From NCBI RefSeq assembly GCF_028768465.1, contig NZ_CP118225.1, forward strand, positions 3,329,001 to 3,393,000: DNA of 64,000 nucleotides. The letters run 5' to 3'. A model generated the notes under the pieces. The model worked only from the letters and a program-made list of their open reading frames with translations, made no database searches and was not told the origin of the DNA. This document shows, in pieces, positions 1 through 8,280 of this stretch (position 1 is the stretch's first letter; every line of letters starts with the position of its first letter). This DNA comes from Rhodopirellula sp. P2 (GTDB taxonomy: Bacteria; Planctomycetota; Planctomycetia; Pirellulales; Pirellulaceae). A program made the translations under genes and the position numbers.

Positions 1-101
1 TGTTGCAGCCGCTGCTGGTCTGATTCGCGACCGATGTGGTTCGCGTGACCCGCCGAGAGAAGTCTCGGCCGCCCAGCCGCATCAAGCGGTGAGAAAAGGA
101 G

Positions 102-188
102 CGGATGGGGTGGGATTCGAACCCACGGTAAGGTCTCCCCTACGCTAGTTTTCAAGACTAGAGCCTTCGACCACTCGGCCACCCATCC
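102..188 (-). tRNA. tRNA-Ser (anticodon UGA)
   Basis: Read on the minus strand, the gene opens with GGATGGG (188-182), which pairs with CCCATCC at 109-103. The discriminator is G at 102, and no CCA is encoded. The anticodon arm CTAGT-CTTGAAA-ACTAG presents TGA, reading UCA serine codons. A long variable arm and the T-loop sequence GGTTCGAATCC make a normal 87-nt class II serine tRNA. A TAAAAT box at 204-199, about 10 bases upstream of the 5' end, could be its -10 element. The palindromic repeat array begins about 60 bases further upstream. Confidence 0.95.
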
Positions 189-247
189 GGCGAGGCGGAT
201 TTTAGCAGGCCGCTGCGACTTCGCCCAGACGAGGTGGACCGTCTTCG

Positions 248-991
248 CTGGTTCCCAGGCTCTGCCTGGGCACCCGGTGAATGGCAGGCTCCTGCCTGGC
301 GAGTGGTGGGGTGGCGAGGCGGGAGCCTCGGGGGCAGTGCGTTCCCAGGCAGAGCCTGGGGACGAGGGGTGAGGGCTTTTCGGTTGGTTCCCAGGCTCTG
401 CCTGGGCACCCGATGAATGGCAGGCTCTGCCTGGCGGGTGGTGGCTTGACGAGGCGGGAGCCTCGGGGGCAGTGCGTTCCCAGGCAGAGCCTGGGGACGA
501 GTGATGAGGGGCTTTTCGGCTGGTTCCCAGGCTCTGGCTGGGCACCCGGTGAATGGCAGGCTCTGCCTGGCGAATGGTGGGGTGGCGAGGCGGGAGCCTC
601 GGGGGCAGTGCGTTCCCAGGCAGAGCCTGGGGACGAGGGACGAGGGCTTTTCGGCTGGTTCTCGGGCACTGCCTGGGCACCCGATGAATGGCAGGCTCCT
701 GCCTGGCCAGTGGTGGGGTGGCGAGGCGGGAGCCTCGGGGGCAGTGCGTTCCCAGGCAGAGCCTGGGGACGAGGGATGAGGGCTTTTCGGCTGGTTCCCA
801 GGCTCTGCCTGGGCACCCGCTGAATGGCAGGCTCCTGCCTGGCGAGTGGTGGGGTGGCGAGGCGGGAGCCTCGGGGGCAGTGCGTTCCCAGGCAGAGCCT
901 GGGGACGAGGGGTGAGGGCTTTTCGGCTGGTTCCCAGGCTCTGGCTGGGCACCCGGTGAATGGCAGGCTCCTGCCTGGCGAGTGGTGGGGT
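248..991. repeat. 136-bp palindromic tandem array, about 5.5 copies here
   Basis: Copies start at 248, 384, 520, 655, 791 and 927, a period of 136 bp (once 135). Each unit holds several inverted repeats: CCCAGGC-TCT-GCCTGGG, GGCAGGC-TCCT-GCCTGGC, GAGGC-GGGA-GCCTC and CCCAGGC-AGA-GCCTGGG. The copies differ by a few substitutions only. The sixth copy is cut at 991 by the insertion sequence, and its second half lies at 2269-2339. Because the unit is GC-rich and stop-poor, long overlapping ORFs appear in several frames. They are repeat artefacts rather than genes. Confidence 0.95.
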
Positions 992-1056
992 TGAGGTGGC
1001 CTGGGTTTTGGGGGCCACGTGAGTCCTTAAACTGAAAGGAACTCAAGGAACCCCAG

Positions 1057-1356
1057 ATGCCACGTAAGACCAAGCCTTCAGCTAATCCTGAACGACGCAC
1101 CTATACAGACGAATTCAAACGTGATGCAGTTGCCATGCTGCTCGACGGTCACTCAGCGACATCGATTGTTGAGCGATTGGGAATCTCTGGAACGAACCTG
1201 CTTTACCGCTGGAAGAAGCAGCAAGTCGAGTCGGCCGGACCGGTTGGCGAGGTGCTCGATAGCCGCGTTGCCGAACTCGAGGCAGAGCTGCGGCGAGTCG
1301 AGCGCGAACGCGATGTTTTAAAAAAAGCTTTGATCATTTTCGGCCGAAACGAGTGA
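1057..1356 (+). CDS. IS3-family transposase OrfA
   Basis: A 99-residue protein with the helix-turn-helix of the IS3-family OrfA: TYTDEFKRDAV near the N terminus, then a recognition-helix region (GHSATSIVERLGIS, about 30-45) and a C-terminal leucine-zipper-like coiled coil (VAELEAELRRVERERDVLKKA). It binds the element ends and forms the N-terminal part of the OrfAB fusion transposase. The run A AAA AAA G at 1320-1327 is an in-frame A7 slippery heptamer. A -1 shift there leads without a stop into orfB. The stop overlaps the orfB GTG (GTGA). Confidence 0.93.
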   Translation: MPRKTKPSANPERRTYTDEFKRDAVAMLLDGHSATSIVERLGISGTNLLYRWKKQQVESAGPVGEVLDSRVAELEAELRRVERERDVLKKALIIFGRNE

Positions 1357-2225
1357 GCCAGCTCTATTCCGCAGCGGACAGCATCATTCGCGATGGCACG
1401 GCATCGCAGCGAGAGGTCGGTGAGATTCTCGGTTTCTCACGCTCCGCGTTTCAGCGATTTCAAAGCGAACCGCCAAGCCGAAGAGAACAGAGCGACATGG
1501 ATGTCTTGCCAATGGTGATCACCACGTTTCATCGACACCGCAGACGCTACGGTGCCCGACGGATCGCTGCAGACCTGAAGCTACAAGGAGTTGCAATTGG
1601 ACGCGAAAGGGTCGCCAAATTGCTGCGAATTGCGGGGCTATCGGCGTTGCAGCCAAAATCATTCAAGCCGCGAACGACCGAAAGTCGGCACACGTTGGGC
1701 TACAACGAGAACCTATTGCTCAAGCAGCCTGAGCCAACGAGTGTGAATCGTTTGTGGGTAGGCGACATCACCTACATTCCGATCGTACGAACTGGATTCG
1801 CTTACATGGCGACCCTCATGGATCGCTTTTCCAGGCGGATCATCGGCTGGTCTTTGGAAATGGATATGACCGAGAGCCTGGTGATCAAGACGCTTCAAAA
1901 GGCGATTCGCAATCGACAGCCTTCAAGAGATCTCATCCACCACACTGATCGCGGTGGCCAGTACGCAAGCAAGAAATATCGTGCGATCATCCAACGCAGT
2001 TCGATGCGTCAAAGCATGAGCCGAGCTGGTGACTGCTACGACAACGCGTTTATGGAATCTTGCTTTGGAACGATCAAGACGGAACTGCAGATGACCGAAT
2101 ATGAGAACTATCGCGAGGCATTGAGTGAACTGACTGAGTTCATTGCCTACTACAACACATCGCGTCTTCATTCATCGCTCGGCTATCTCTCGCCGACCCG
2201 ATTCGAATCAACCGTCCCCTGCTAA
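1353..2225 (+). CDS. IS3-family transposase OrfB (rve integrase core)
   Basis: The catalytic part of the IS3 transposase, 290 residues from a GTG that overlaps the orfA stop. The DDE triad is visible at D138 (WVGDITYI), D199 (HHTDRGGQY) and E235 (NAFMESCFGTIKTEL), with the usual DD(35)E spacing. An HTH_21 region (HRRRYGARRIAADL, about 62-75) precedes the rve fold. The C terminus has the family ending YYNTSRLHSSLGYLSP. The frame is -1 relative to orfA and is open back past the A7 slippery site, so the working enzyme is probably a fusion of about 389 residues. No damage is seen. Confidence 0.95.
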   Translation: MSQLYSAADSIIRDGTASQREVGEILGFSRSAFQRFQSEPPSRREQSDMDVLPMVITTFHRHRRRYGARRIAADLKLQGVAIGRERVAKLLRIAGLSALQPKSFKPRTTESRHTLGYNENLLLKQPEPTSVNRLWVGDITYIPIVRTGFAYMATLMDRFSRRIIGWSLEMDMTESLVIKTLQKAIRNRQPSRDLIHHTDRGGQYASKKYRAIIQRSSMRQSMSRAGDCYDNAFMESCFGTIKTELQMTEYENYREALSELTEFIAYYNTSRLHSSLGYLSPTRFESTVPC

Positions 2226-2265
2226 AATTAGAGGACGCGTGGCCCCCAAAATCCAGGCCACCTCA

Positions 2266-2485
2266 GGTGGCGAGGCGGGAGCCTCGGGGGCAGTGCGTTC
2301 CCAGGCAGAGCCTGGGAACGAGGGACGAGGGAACTCATCGGAAAGCAGCGACGACGCCTCGGTTGAGTCTCGGCTCCGATCCGCGAAATCGACCGGTGAG
2401 GGGAAATGCGTGGAATTTTCGGATTGGGGTGAAGAAACGGGGAGCGGTGGGCCGATGAGAGTGGTGGGGGTGGAGACATAGCGCG
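2266..2485. repeat. Second half of the interrupted repeat unit, then unassigned sequence
   Basis: 2269-2339 completes the sixth 136-bp repeat copy that the insertion sequence splits: GAGGC-GGGA-GCCTC and the CCCAGGC-AGA-GCCTGGGAACGAG palindrome. From 2340 to the next gene no repeat or convincing reading frame is apparent. This stretch presumably contains the promoter of the lipoprotein gene, but no clear -35/-10 pair stands out. Confidence 0.8.
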
Positions 2486-2524
2486 ATGACCGAGGGGTCG
2501 ATCGTGAAACACATGGCTCACCAA

Positions 2525-3802
2525 ATGACATTCTTATTCGCGTCCACTTGGACTCGCATCACCACGGTGTGCGTGTGTCTGAGCGTCTCGCTGCTGAGTG
2601 GCTGCACGCTTGTTCCGGAAACACGTCAGCGAGACACGCTGCACAATCCGTTTCCGCAAATGAAGCGGGTCGCGGTGCTGCCGTTCTACAACCAAAGCCA
2701 CCAACCCAACGTGGATGGTGAGGAGGTTGCGCGGTCGTACTACGCTGCTTTGCAAGCGATTCCCGGTTTTGAAGTGTTGCCGGTGGGCGTCACCTCGACG
2801 CAGTATCGTGCCTATTCGATGCAGTACGGCGAACCTCGTGTGGGAGCGGACTTCCAGCGACTGGCACAAATGATGGATGTCGAAGCGATCGTGGTTGGGT
2901 CGATCACGGACTTTGACGCGTATTACCCACCGCGAATGGGAATGACCGTTCACTGGTACGCTGCCAACGAAGGGTTTCACGCGATTCCGCCCGGCTACGG
3001 TTTGCCTTGGGGCACCGAGGGGGAAGAAAAAATTCCGGCACGGATCGTTCGGGAAGCGGAGTTCGAGTTGGCTCGCAGTCAGCTAAAAACGCAAACCCCG
3101 CAGCGGATGCCCGAAGCTTCCGCGGTTGAACCGGCGACCGAAAGTGCCGCCAGCTCCAGCCCCGAGTTTGCGAATTCCAACCCACTGCGAGAGGACTCCG
3201 GGCCGTTTGGCGAGGAGGAGCCGGTGAGTGATTCGGAGGCAGGAGGAGTGATTCGATTGGTCGATCATCATTCGTATCAAGCCGAAGTGGCCGAGCATCA
3301 AGTGATCAGTCCCAACATGGCTCCGTCCATCAACGACGGGGACGTCGTGTGGGAAGAGGATTTGGGCTGGGACGGCGATGGAATCGTTGACGGACGTGCC
3401 ATGAATCTCAGCGTCATGGATCCCAGTGGAGTGATGATGGAAGAAGCGTGCGGTTCCGAGGGCTTTGCCAATGTCGTTCCGTTGCCGCCGGCATGGCCTG
3501 ATCCGACGGATTTGATTCCGGATCCACCTGCCATGACGCCACCTCCAATGATCGCTCAGCATGATCCGGTGCTCTCACACACGCGGTTGTATCGCGGTGA
3601 TGATCCGTACTTCACGCAGCGTTTGGAAGACTACGTTGAGACGGGGGATGATGCACGTGGGATGGCTTGGCAGGGTTATGTCAAACGTAGCGATGATTTC
3701 ATTCGTTTCTGTTGTCACTTGCACATCGTCGAAATGTTGGAGTCCCGAGGCGGTCGTGACCAAAGCGACCTCATTCTGCGCTGGCCCGTGAGCCGATACT
3801 GA
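2525..3802 (+). CDS. Probable outer-membrane lipoprotein of unknown function
   Basis: From the chosen ATG the protein has 425 residues and starts with a lipoprotein signal (TRITTVCVCLSVSLLSGC), the lipobox Cys being residue 27. Upstream ATGs at 2486 and 2513 give longer n-regions and are alternatives. After the lipid anchor comes a compact region (MKRVAVLPFYNQSHQPNVDG, then an alpha/beta pattern up to VGSITDFDAYYPPRMG) that resembles the beginning of LpoB/CsgG-like lipoproteins. The middle (about 190-340) is acidic, proline-rich and low in complexity, and the end is a short globular stretch. The function is unknown; the LpoB-like resemblance is a pattern judgement only. Confidence 0.75.
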   Translation: MTFLFASTWTRITTVCVCLSVSLLSGCTLVPETRQRDTLHNPFPQMKRVAVLPFYNQSHQPNVDGEEVARSYYAALQAIPGFEVLPVGVTSTQYRAYSMQYGEPRVGADFQRLAQMMDVEAIVVGSITDFDAYYPPRMGMTVHWYAANEGFHAIPPGYGLPWGTEGEEKIPARIVREAEFELARSQLKTQTPQRMPEASAVEPATESAASSSPEFANSNPLREDSGPFGEEEPVSDSEAGGVIRLVDHHSYQAEVAEHQVISPNMAPSINDGDVVWEEDLGWDGDGIVDGRAMNLSVMDPSGVMMEEACGSEGFANVVPLPPAWPDPTDLIPDPPAMTPPPMIAQHDPVLSHTRLYRGDDPYFTQRLEDYVETGDDARGMAWQGYVKRSDDFIRFCCHLHIVEMLESRGGRDQSDLILRWPVSRY

Positions 3803-3875
3803 GCAGCATCGCGGGAAACTCCGCCCACGGAAGTTTCTCCGAACCCGCGACATTCGCACTCAGGACGATCAAACG

Positions 3876-4121
3876 ATGGAAAAGGAAGTCAACGTGTTGG
3901 CCTTGGTCAAAGGCGAAGAACGTTTCATCTTCTTGTTCGACGACGAGAACCGTGACGAGACCTTGCGTCAGCTAGCGCGTTTTGCTGCCAACCCCGATCT
4001 GGATTTCTCGTGGTACGACGCGGCGATGTTGTCTCGCAAAATTCGCGAAACCGTTGTGGTGGACGACGAAGTGTCGGCCAGTGCCGAATTCGATTCGCTT
4101 TCCATCGATGACTTTGTTTGA
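3876..4121 (+). CDS. Small conserved-looking protein, 81 aa
   Basis: An AGGA sequence precedes the ATG by about ten bases. The protein is acidic, predicted mixed alpha/beta (VLALVKGEERFIFLFDD, then a helix DETLRQLARFAANP), with a charged, probably flexible C terminus. No catalytic motif is visible. It lies 29 bases upstream of the recombinase gene on the same strand, so the two may be co-transcribed. I do not recognise the family. Codon use and the ribosome-binding site make it likely to be a real gene. Confidence 0.7.
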   Translation: MEKEVNVLALVKGEERFIFLFDDENRDETLRQLARFAANPDLDFSWYDAAMLSRKIRETVVVDDEVSASAEFDSLSIDDFV

Positions 4122-4149
4122 TTCTTTCCGTCAGCAGTGAGCCTCGGTT

Positions 4150-5052
4150 TTGCGCACGGCAATCACTCGATTTCTGCAGCACATGGCGACCGAACGCAAT
4201 GCGTCCGATCTGACGATCAAGGCGTACCGGGAGGACTTGTTCGCCTTCGCGGAATGGATCGGCCAGTCAGACGTCGGTCGGGTCCAGCTGGATTCACTGA
4301 CGCCGCAGCAGTTGCGGCAGTTTCAGGCGGCGCTCCAGCAGGCCGGTTACGCTCGCAGCACGATCTCGCGAAAATTGGCCTCGCTGCGAAGTTTCTTCAA
4401 GTTCGCGATGCGGGAAGGGCTGGCCAGCAGCAACCCGGCCAAGCCGCTGCGGAATCCGCGGAGCAATCGCAAGCTTCCGCATGTGCTGACCAGTGACGAG
4501 GTCGGAAGGTTGCTGGTGGCGCCACCTGCGGTCAGTGAATCAGGACTTCGCGACCGAGCGATCTTGGAGACGATGTATTCGTCAGGCCTGCGTGTCAGCG
4601 AACTGGTGGGACTGCGCGATGGGGACCTGGATTTCTCGCAAGGGATCACGCGGGTTCGCGGGAAAGGCCGCAAGGAACGCATCAGCCCGTTGGGATCTTT
4701 CGCGATCAAAGCGATCCAGGCTTACGCCGGTCGTCGCAGTCGATCGCCGGAGTCGGAGAAACTGGGCCGAGCAGCGCCGGTGTTCGTCAATCGGTTTGGC
4801 AACCTCCTGACCACGCGGAGTGTGGGGCGGATGTTGGAGAAGTACATCGCCAAGGCGGAGTTGGATGCCCGAACCAGTCCTCACACGTTGCGGCATTCGT
4901 TCGCGACTCACCTGCTCGATCGCGGCGCGGACATTCGCAGTGTCCAAGAACTGCTCGGCCACAAGTCACTGACGACGACCCAGATCTACACGCATGTCAG
5001 CGCGACGAATCTGCGGCAGGTCTATGAGAAGGCTCACCCTCGCTCAGCGTGA
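4150..5052 (+). CDS. xerC: Tyrosine recombinase XerC/XerD
   Basis: A 300-residue, full-length Xer recombinase, which resolves chromosome dimers at dif. The N-terminal SAM-like core-binding domain (about 1-95) is followed by the catalytic domain with all six residues in place: R148 (SSGLRVSEL), K172 (GKGRKER), H245 and R248 (HTLRHSFATHLL), H271 (LLGHKSL) and nucleophile Y280 (TQIYTHVS). The start is TTG, which gives the usual N-terminal length. Nothing around it suggests an integron or phage integrase, so the housekeeping role is the better reading. XerC and XerD cannot be told apart by eye. Confidence 0.9.
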   Translation: MRTAITRFLQHMATERNASDLTIKAYREDLFAFAEWIGQSDVGRVQLDSLTPQQLRQFQAALQQAGYARSTISRKLASLRSFFKFAMREGLASSNPAKPLRNPRSNRKLPHVLTSDEVGRLLVAPPAVSESGLRDRAILETMYSSGLRVSELVGLRDGDLDFSQGITRVRGKGRKERISPLGSFAIKAIQAYAGRRSRSPESEKLGRAAPVFVNRFGNLLTTRSVGRMLEKYIAKAELDARTSPHTLRHSFATHLLDRGADIRSVQELLGHKSLTTTQIYTHVSATNLRQVYEKAHPRSA

Positions 5053-5111
5053 CGGTTCGTTCGCGAACGCTCGCATTGGATTCATCCGCGACTCTGTTCG
5101 CGGTTACTCGT

Positions 5112-5585
5112 TCAGTCGCACTCGAGCGCCAGGATTTTGTTCAGGCGACGTTGGTGTCGTTCTTCGGGTGTGTAGTTGGCTTTCAGGAACGACGAGATGA
5201 TTTCGAACGCCAATTCGCTGCCGATGATCCGGCCGCCGATGCACAGCACGTTCATGTCGTCGTGCTCGACACCCTGGTGAGCGGAATAGGTGTCGTGGCA
5301 GATCGCCGCCCGGATGCCCGTGATCTTGTTGGCGGCGACGCTGACGCCCACGCCACTGCCGCAAATCAGCAGGCCACGGTCGGCTTCCCCGCTGTTGATC
5401 CGCTCCGCGACTTCGACGGCGAAGTCGGGGTAGTCACAGGAGGTCTCGTCATCGGTTCCGCAGTCAATCAGGCTGGTGACCTGCGATCCAAAACGCTCGA
5501 CAACGAGCTGCTTGAGGGCGAAACCGGCATGGTCACCACCAACAGCCAGGCGAATGGGCGAGACGGATTCCGCATTTTGCGACAT
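5112..5585 (-). CDS. rpiB: Ribose 5-phosphate isomerase B
   Basis: Interconverts ribose 5-phosphate and ribulose 5-phosphate in the cytosolic pentose phosphate pathway. From the ATG at 5585 the protein has 157 residues, close to the family norm, with the LacAB/RpiB signatures RLAVGGDHAGF, DYPDFA, the catalytic-Cys loop ICGSGVGVSVAANK and HDDMNVLCIGGR. The frame stays open for another 76 codons upstream, but that stretch is low in family character and overlaps dispersed repeats, so I reject the longer start. The gene converges on xerC across a 59-base gap. Confidence 0.92.
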   Translation of the reverse strand: MSQNAESVSPIRLAVGGDHAGFALKQLVVERFGSQVTSLIDCGTDDETSCDYPDFAVEVAERINSGEADRGLLICGSGVGVSVAANKITGIRAAICHDTYSAHQGVEHDDMNVLCIGGRIIGSELAFEIISSFLKANYTPEERHQRRLNKILALECD

Positions 5586-6062
5586 AGGACCAGATACCGA
5601 CGAAAGAGCGAGCCAAAAAGGAGAAGCTTCGAAGACGCCACAAGATAGTCGTTCGGCGGCGATTCGTAACCGGGGCTTGGGGGCGAGGTCGTTGAGGCAG
5701 GTCGGTTCGTTCAAGGTGCTCGTCCACACAGAATGGACCCCGACGTGTGAACGAGGAACCACACCACATCCCCACGACGGCCCCTCCGGGGCGACCATTT
5801 GTTTTTTTGACATCCATCTCGGGGCTTCCGCCCCGAGCTAAGGACGACGGCCCCGTCCGGGGCGAATTGGTGTGATTGCCGGGTGGAAAATGGCGGGCGG
5901 GGTGATTGCAAATTGCAAAATGGAGATTGCAAATTGGTAATTGGGACCGGTGAAATCAGGTGACTTGATCGACCGAAGTCACTTTGCAATTTGCATTGAG
6001 AAATTTGCACTTTGCAATTGCCCCACGATGGCCCCGTCCGGGGCGATGTTGATCAGGCTTGT
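5586..6062. repeat. Intergenic cluster of dispersed palindromes and an AT-rich inverted repeat
   Basis: This 477-base gap has no gene. It contains three copies of a GC module, CCCCACGAYGGCCCCKYCCGGGGCGA, at 5770-5796, 5847-5866 and 6021-6047. It also has a perfect hairpin CTCGGGGC-TTCC-GCCCCGAG at 5818-5837. Between them sits an AT-rich imperfect inverted repeat with arms at about 5904-5936 and 5981-6020 (ATTGCAAATTGCAAA facing TTTGCAATTTGCA). The module and hairpin recur in inverted order at 63958-64000. Confidence 0.85.
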
Positions 6063-7094
6063 TCAGATCAGGTCGTCTTCGTCTTCATCCTCTTCGCGAT
6101 CGGGGTGCAGTGGATCGTCGGCATCGAAGAATAGGTCCGCCAGGCCCAGAGGGACCGCGTCGCCGCCCAGGGTGCGTTTGCGGCGTTCTGCGAGGGATTC
6201 CAGGTCGACGGCTTCGTCGCCCAGGCATTTTTCCAGGGCTTCCTGCCAAGCGGCATCGTGGGCGACCGGGTGCGAGGGGTTTTGCTTCATCCGCTTGATC
6301 GCGAATCGCAGCAGGTTGATGCCGTCTCGCGGTGAGAAATCCAGTTTCAGCTCGTGGGAACGCTGCAAGAAATCGACCGTCAAGGCGAGCATTTCTGGCT
6401 CGGCGAACGGCAGGTGGTACTGCAAGATCGCCATCTCGTCTTGTTTGTTGGGGAACCCGACCTGCAGCGTCGGTTGCAGCCGACTGAGAATGTAGTCCGG
6501 AATCTCAAAGGTCGATTCGTCTTGGTTCATCGTCACGGCCGAACGGAATTCGTCGGAGGCGGGGATCGTGATCCCCGCAACGATCGATTCGACGTAGCGG
6601 CGACTATCGAAAAGCGGTGCCAGCGAGGCCCATGACTTTTCGTTCATGCGGTTGCCTTCATCCAGAATGCAAACGCCGCCCGTGATCATGGCGGTGACCA
6701 GTGGCGAAGCGTGGTAGGCGATCTCGCCACCGCGGCTGAGCACGGGGGTGATGAGCAAATCCTCGGGGCGTGTGTCCGCCGTGCACTGGTAGATGTACAG
6801 CGGCAGTCCCTGGCGTTTGGTGGCAGCAATCGCCAGCTGAGTCTTGCCGACCCCTGGTGAACCGATCAAGCGAGGGGTGAGCGGGAGATCCGATTCGTCC
6901 ACCGTCAGCCAGCACGCCAGCAACTGCATCAGCAGTTCGTGCTGGCCAATCCAGTCACTGGCTGCTTCGTAGGGGTGGGCGAGCTTGAGTTCGACGCCGC
7001 CAATTTGAACGACTTCCGGTTCGCGTGCGAAGCGATCGGAAGCAGTTGGTTTCGAGGGGCGATCTTCGGATGGATTCGGCGAAGGCGAATTCAT
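6063..7094 (-). CDS. MoxR-family AAA+ ATPase
   Basis: A 343-residue AAA+ protein. Walker A is GSPGVGKT at 78-85 and Walker B is [10 protein letters not shown] with D145 and E146; sensor and arginine-type residues follow near SRLQPTLQV. The layout matches the MoxR/AAA_5 class, chaperone-like ATPases that mature or remodel a partner protein. Such genes commonly accompany vWA proteins; here the neighbour upstream, ten bases away, is a lipase-like gene, so the pair is probably one operon. The C terminus is very acidic ([12 protein letters not shown]). The substrate is unknown. Confidence 0.88.
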   Translation of the reverse strand: MNSPSPNPSEDRPSKPTASDRFAREPEVVQIGGVELKLAHPYEAASDWIGQHELLMQLLACWLTVDESDLPLTPRLIGSPGVGKTQLAIAATKRQGLPLYIYQCTADTRPEDLLITPVLSRGGEIAYHASPLVTAMITGGVCILDEGNRMNEKSWASLAPLFDSRRYVESIVAGITIPASDEFRSAVTMNQDESTFEIPDYILSRLQPTLQVGFPNKQDEMAILQYHLPFAEPEMLALTVDFLQRSHELKLDFSPRDGINLLRFAIKRMKQNPSHPVAHDAAWQEALEKCLGDEAVDLESLAERRKRTLGGDAVPLGLADLFFDADDPLHPDREEDEDEDDLI

Positions 7095-7104
7095 GAGGTG
7101 TCCG

Positions 7105-8037
7105 TCAGAGGGCTTCGGTTTCAGATTTTTGTCCCGTCAAGTCTGAAGCATCGACGGCGCTTTCGCCACGCCCCATTGCATCTTGTTCGTCGCGAACGGC
7201 TGCCAAGATGGGATCGATGTAATTGTGCAGCGGGTGGTCGCTGAAGTGATCGATGCGAAACCGCCGCAAACCACGCAGGAACCCGTGCCAGCGGTCGCGC
7301 CGCTTGCGAATCATTCCGAGGTGACCGATCCGCCCGTTTCGATTGATATACACTTCCGTGCCGCAGTGCCGATAACCCATCCAGGCAGGTGGGACGCGGG
7401 TCACGACGTCGTTGTTGTTGACGTAGCGATAGTGGGGCAACTGAACGTAGTTGATGTAGCGTTTGTCACCGACACGAGGACTTCCGTAGGTGAACAGCCC
7501 GCGCGGAATGGATTGGATGTGAGACAGGTAACATCTGCCGGCGCAGATGGTTGCCATGGCGCCACCGAGCGAATGGCCGCAGAACCAAACCGGTTGCTCA
7601 TTGCCGACCAGCGCGGTCTCTAGCATCGGCCACAGATCATCGACCTCCGTTTTGAACCCGCGGTGAACTTTTCCGGCTGTTTCAGCCAACACCGAGGCGG
7701 CGTTCGCGTCCGCTCGAATGTCGTTCCATTCGTTCGGTTCGGTGCCGCGACAGGCAATCACGCAATCTTGATCGTTGCGAAAACGGTACGCCTGCGAACC
7801 ATCATGATCGAAGAACGTGACATCGGTGAAGCCGACCATCGCCGCTGCAACAGTGGCCTCGCGCTGATCGTTGTAAGCGACCATCGCAAGCTCAGCGAAG
7901 AGCAGTGACTTTTGAAGGAACGTCATGTCCTCGATCGCCCCTTTGACGTCGCTGTGGACGACCACCGGGACTTCGTTGGGATCCTGGACAACGCCAGCGA
8001 TGGGTTTCAGTTCCAGTGCATCAGATGGTTCGCGCAT
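7105..8037 (-). CDS. Lipase class 3-like alpha/beta hydrolase
   Basis: The ATG at 8037 follows a GGAG box seven bases away and gives a 310-residue protein; an upstream frame extension to 8175 lacks such support. The nucleophile elbow is GHSLGGA in [15 protein letters not shown], typical of lipase_3 (PF01764). The family hallmarks [10 protein letters not shown] and [15 protein letters not shown], with D of the triad in the second, are also present. A C-terminal His near [10 protein letters not shown] could complete the triad. No signal peptide is seen, so it should be cytoplasmic. It is the first gene of a pair with the MoxR ATPase. Confidence 0.88.
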   Translation of the reverse strand: MREPSDALELKPIAGVVQDPNEVPVVVHSDVKGAIEDMTFLQKSLLFAELAMVAYNDQREATVAAAMVGFTDVTFFDHDGSQAYRFRNDQDCVIACRGTEPNEWNDIRADANAASVLAETAGKVHRGFKTEVDDLWPMLETALVGNEQPVWFCGHSLGGAMATICAGRCYLSHIQSIPRGLFTYGSPRVGDKRYINYVQLPHYRYVNNNDVVTRVPPAWMGYRHCGTEVYINRNGRIGHLGMIRKRRDRWHGFLRGLRRFRIDHFSDHPLHNYIDPILAAVRDEQDAMGRGESAVDASDLTGQKSETEAL

Positions 8038-8280
8038 CTGAAAAACTCCATTTCGAATGAAAAGATCAGCGTCCTCATTGTGCCACACGAACTGGCTGGG
8101 CGGGATAGGCGTTCGAATGGCATGGAAGTCAGTTCGGCGAATTTCGAAGTGGTTGCACCAGCGCAGGGACGCCAACGGGCTCGCAAAGCGAATCCAATCG
8201 ACGGCGCTGTCGCGAACCTGATTCCGTGGAGTGTCCCGTTGGCTGAGTCTCCGGCCAATCGAGTACCAATCGTTGGCGAG

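Larger units (their letters stand above)
992..2265 (+). mobile_element. Complete IS3-family insertion sequence with GGT target duplication
   Basis: The 1274-bp element is bounded by inverted repeats of about 28 bp that begin TGAGGTGGCCTGG at 992 and end with its complement at 2265. The similarity continues through TTTTGGGGGCCACG. Direct GGT copies flank it at 989-991 and 2266-2268. Removing the element and one GGT restores a perfect copy of the 136-bp repeat (GAGTGGTGGGGTGGCGAGG), so the insertion point is certain. Inside are orfA and orfB joined by a -1 frameshift site. Both frames and ends look intact, so the copy may be active. Confidence 0.95.

Noticed and set aside
158..1018. Long ORFs on both strands (up to 286 residues) across the palindromic array
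   Set aside because: They exist in several frames at once, repeat with the 136-bp period, are rich in Pro/Arg/Gly and overlap the tRNA gene; they arise from stop-poor repeat sequence.
5586..5813. Longer rpiB start adding 76 residues
   Set aside because: The extension has no RpiB similarity, overlaps a dispersed repeat, and the ATG at 5585 gives the usual family length.
8038..8175. Upstream extension of the lipase-like gene
   Set aside because: The internal ATG at 8037 has a GGAG box at correct spacing; the extension shows no domain and no ribosome-binding site.
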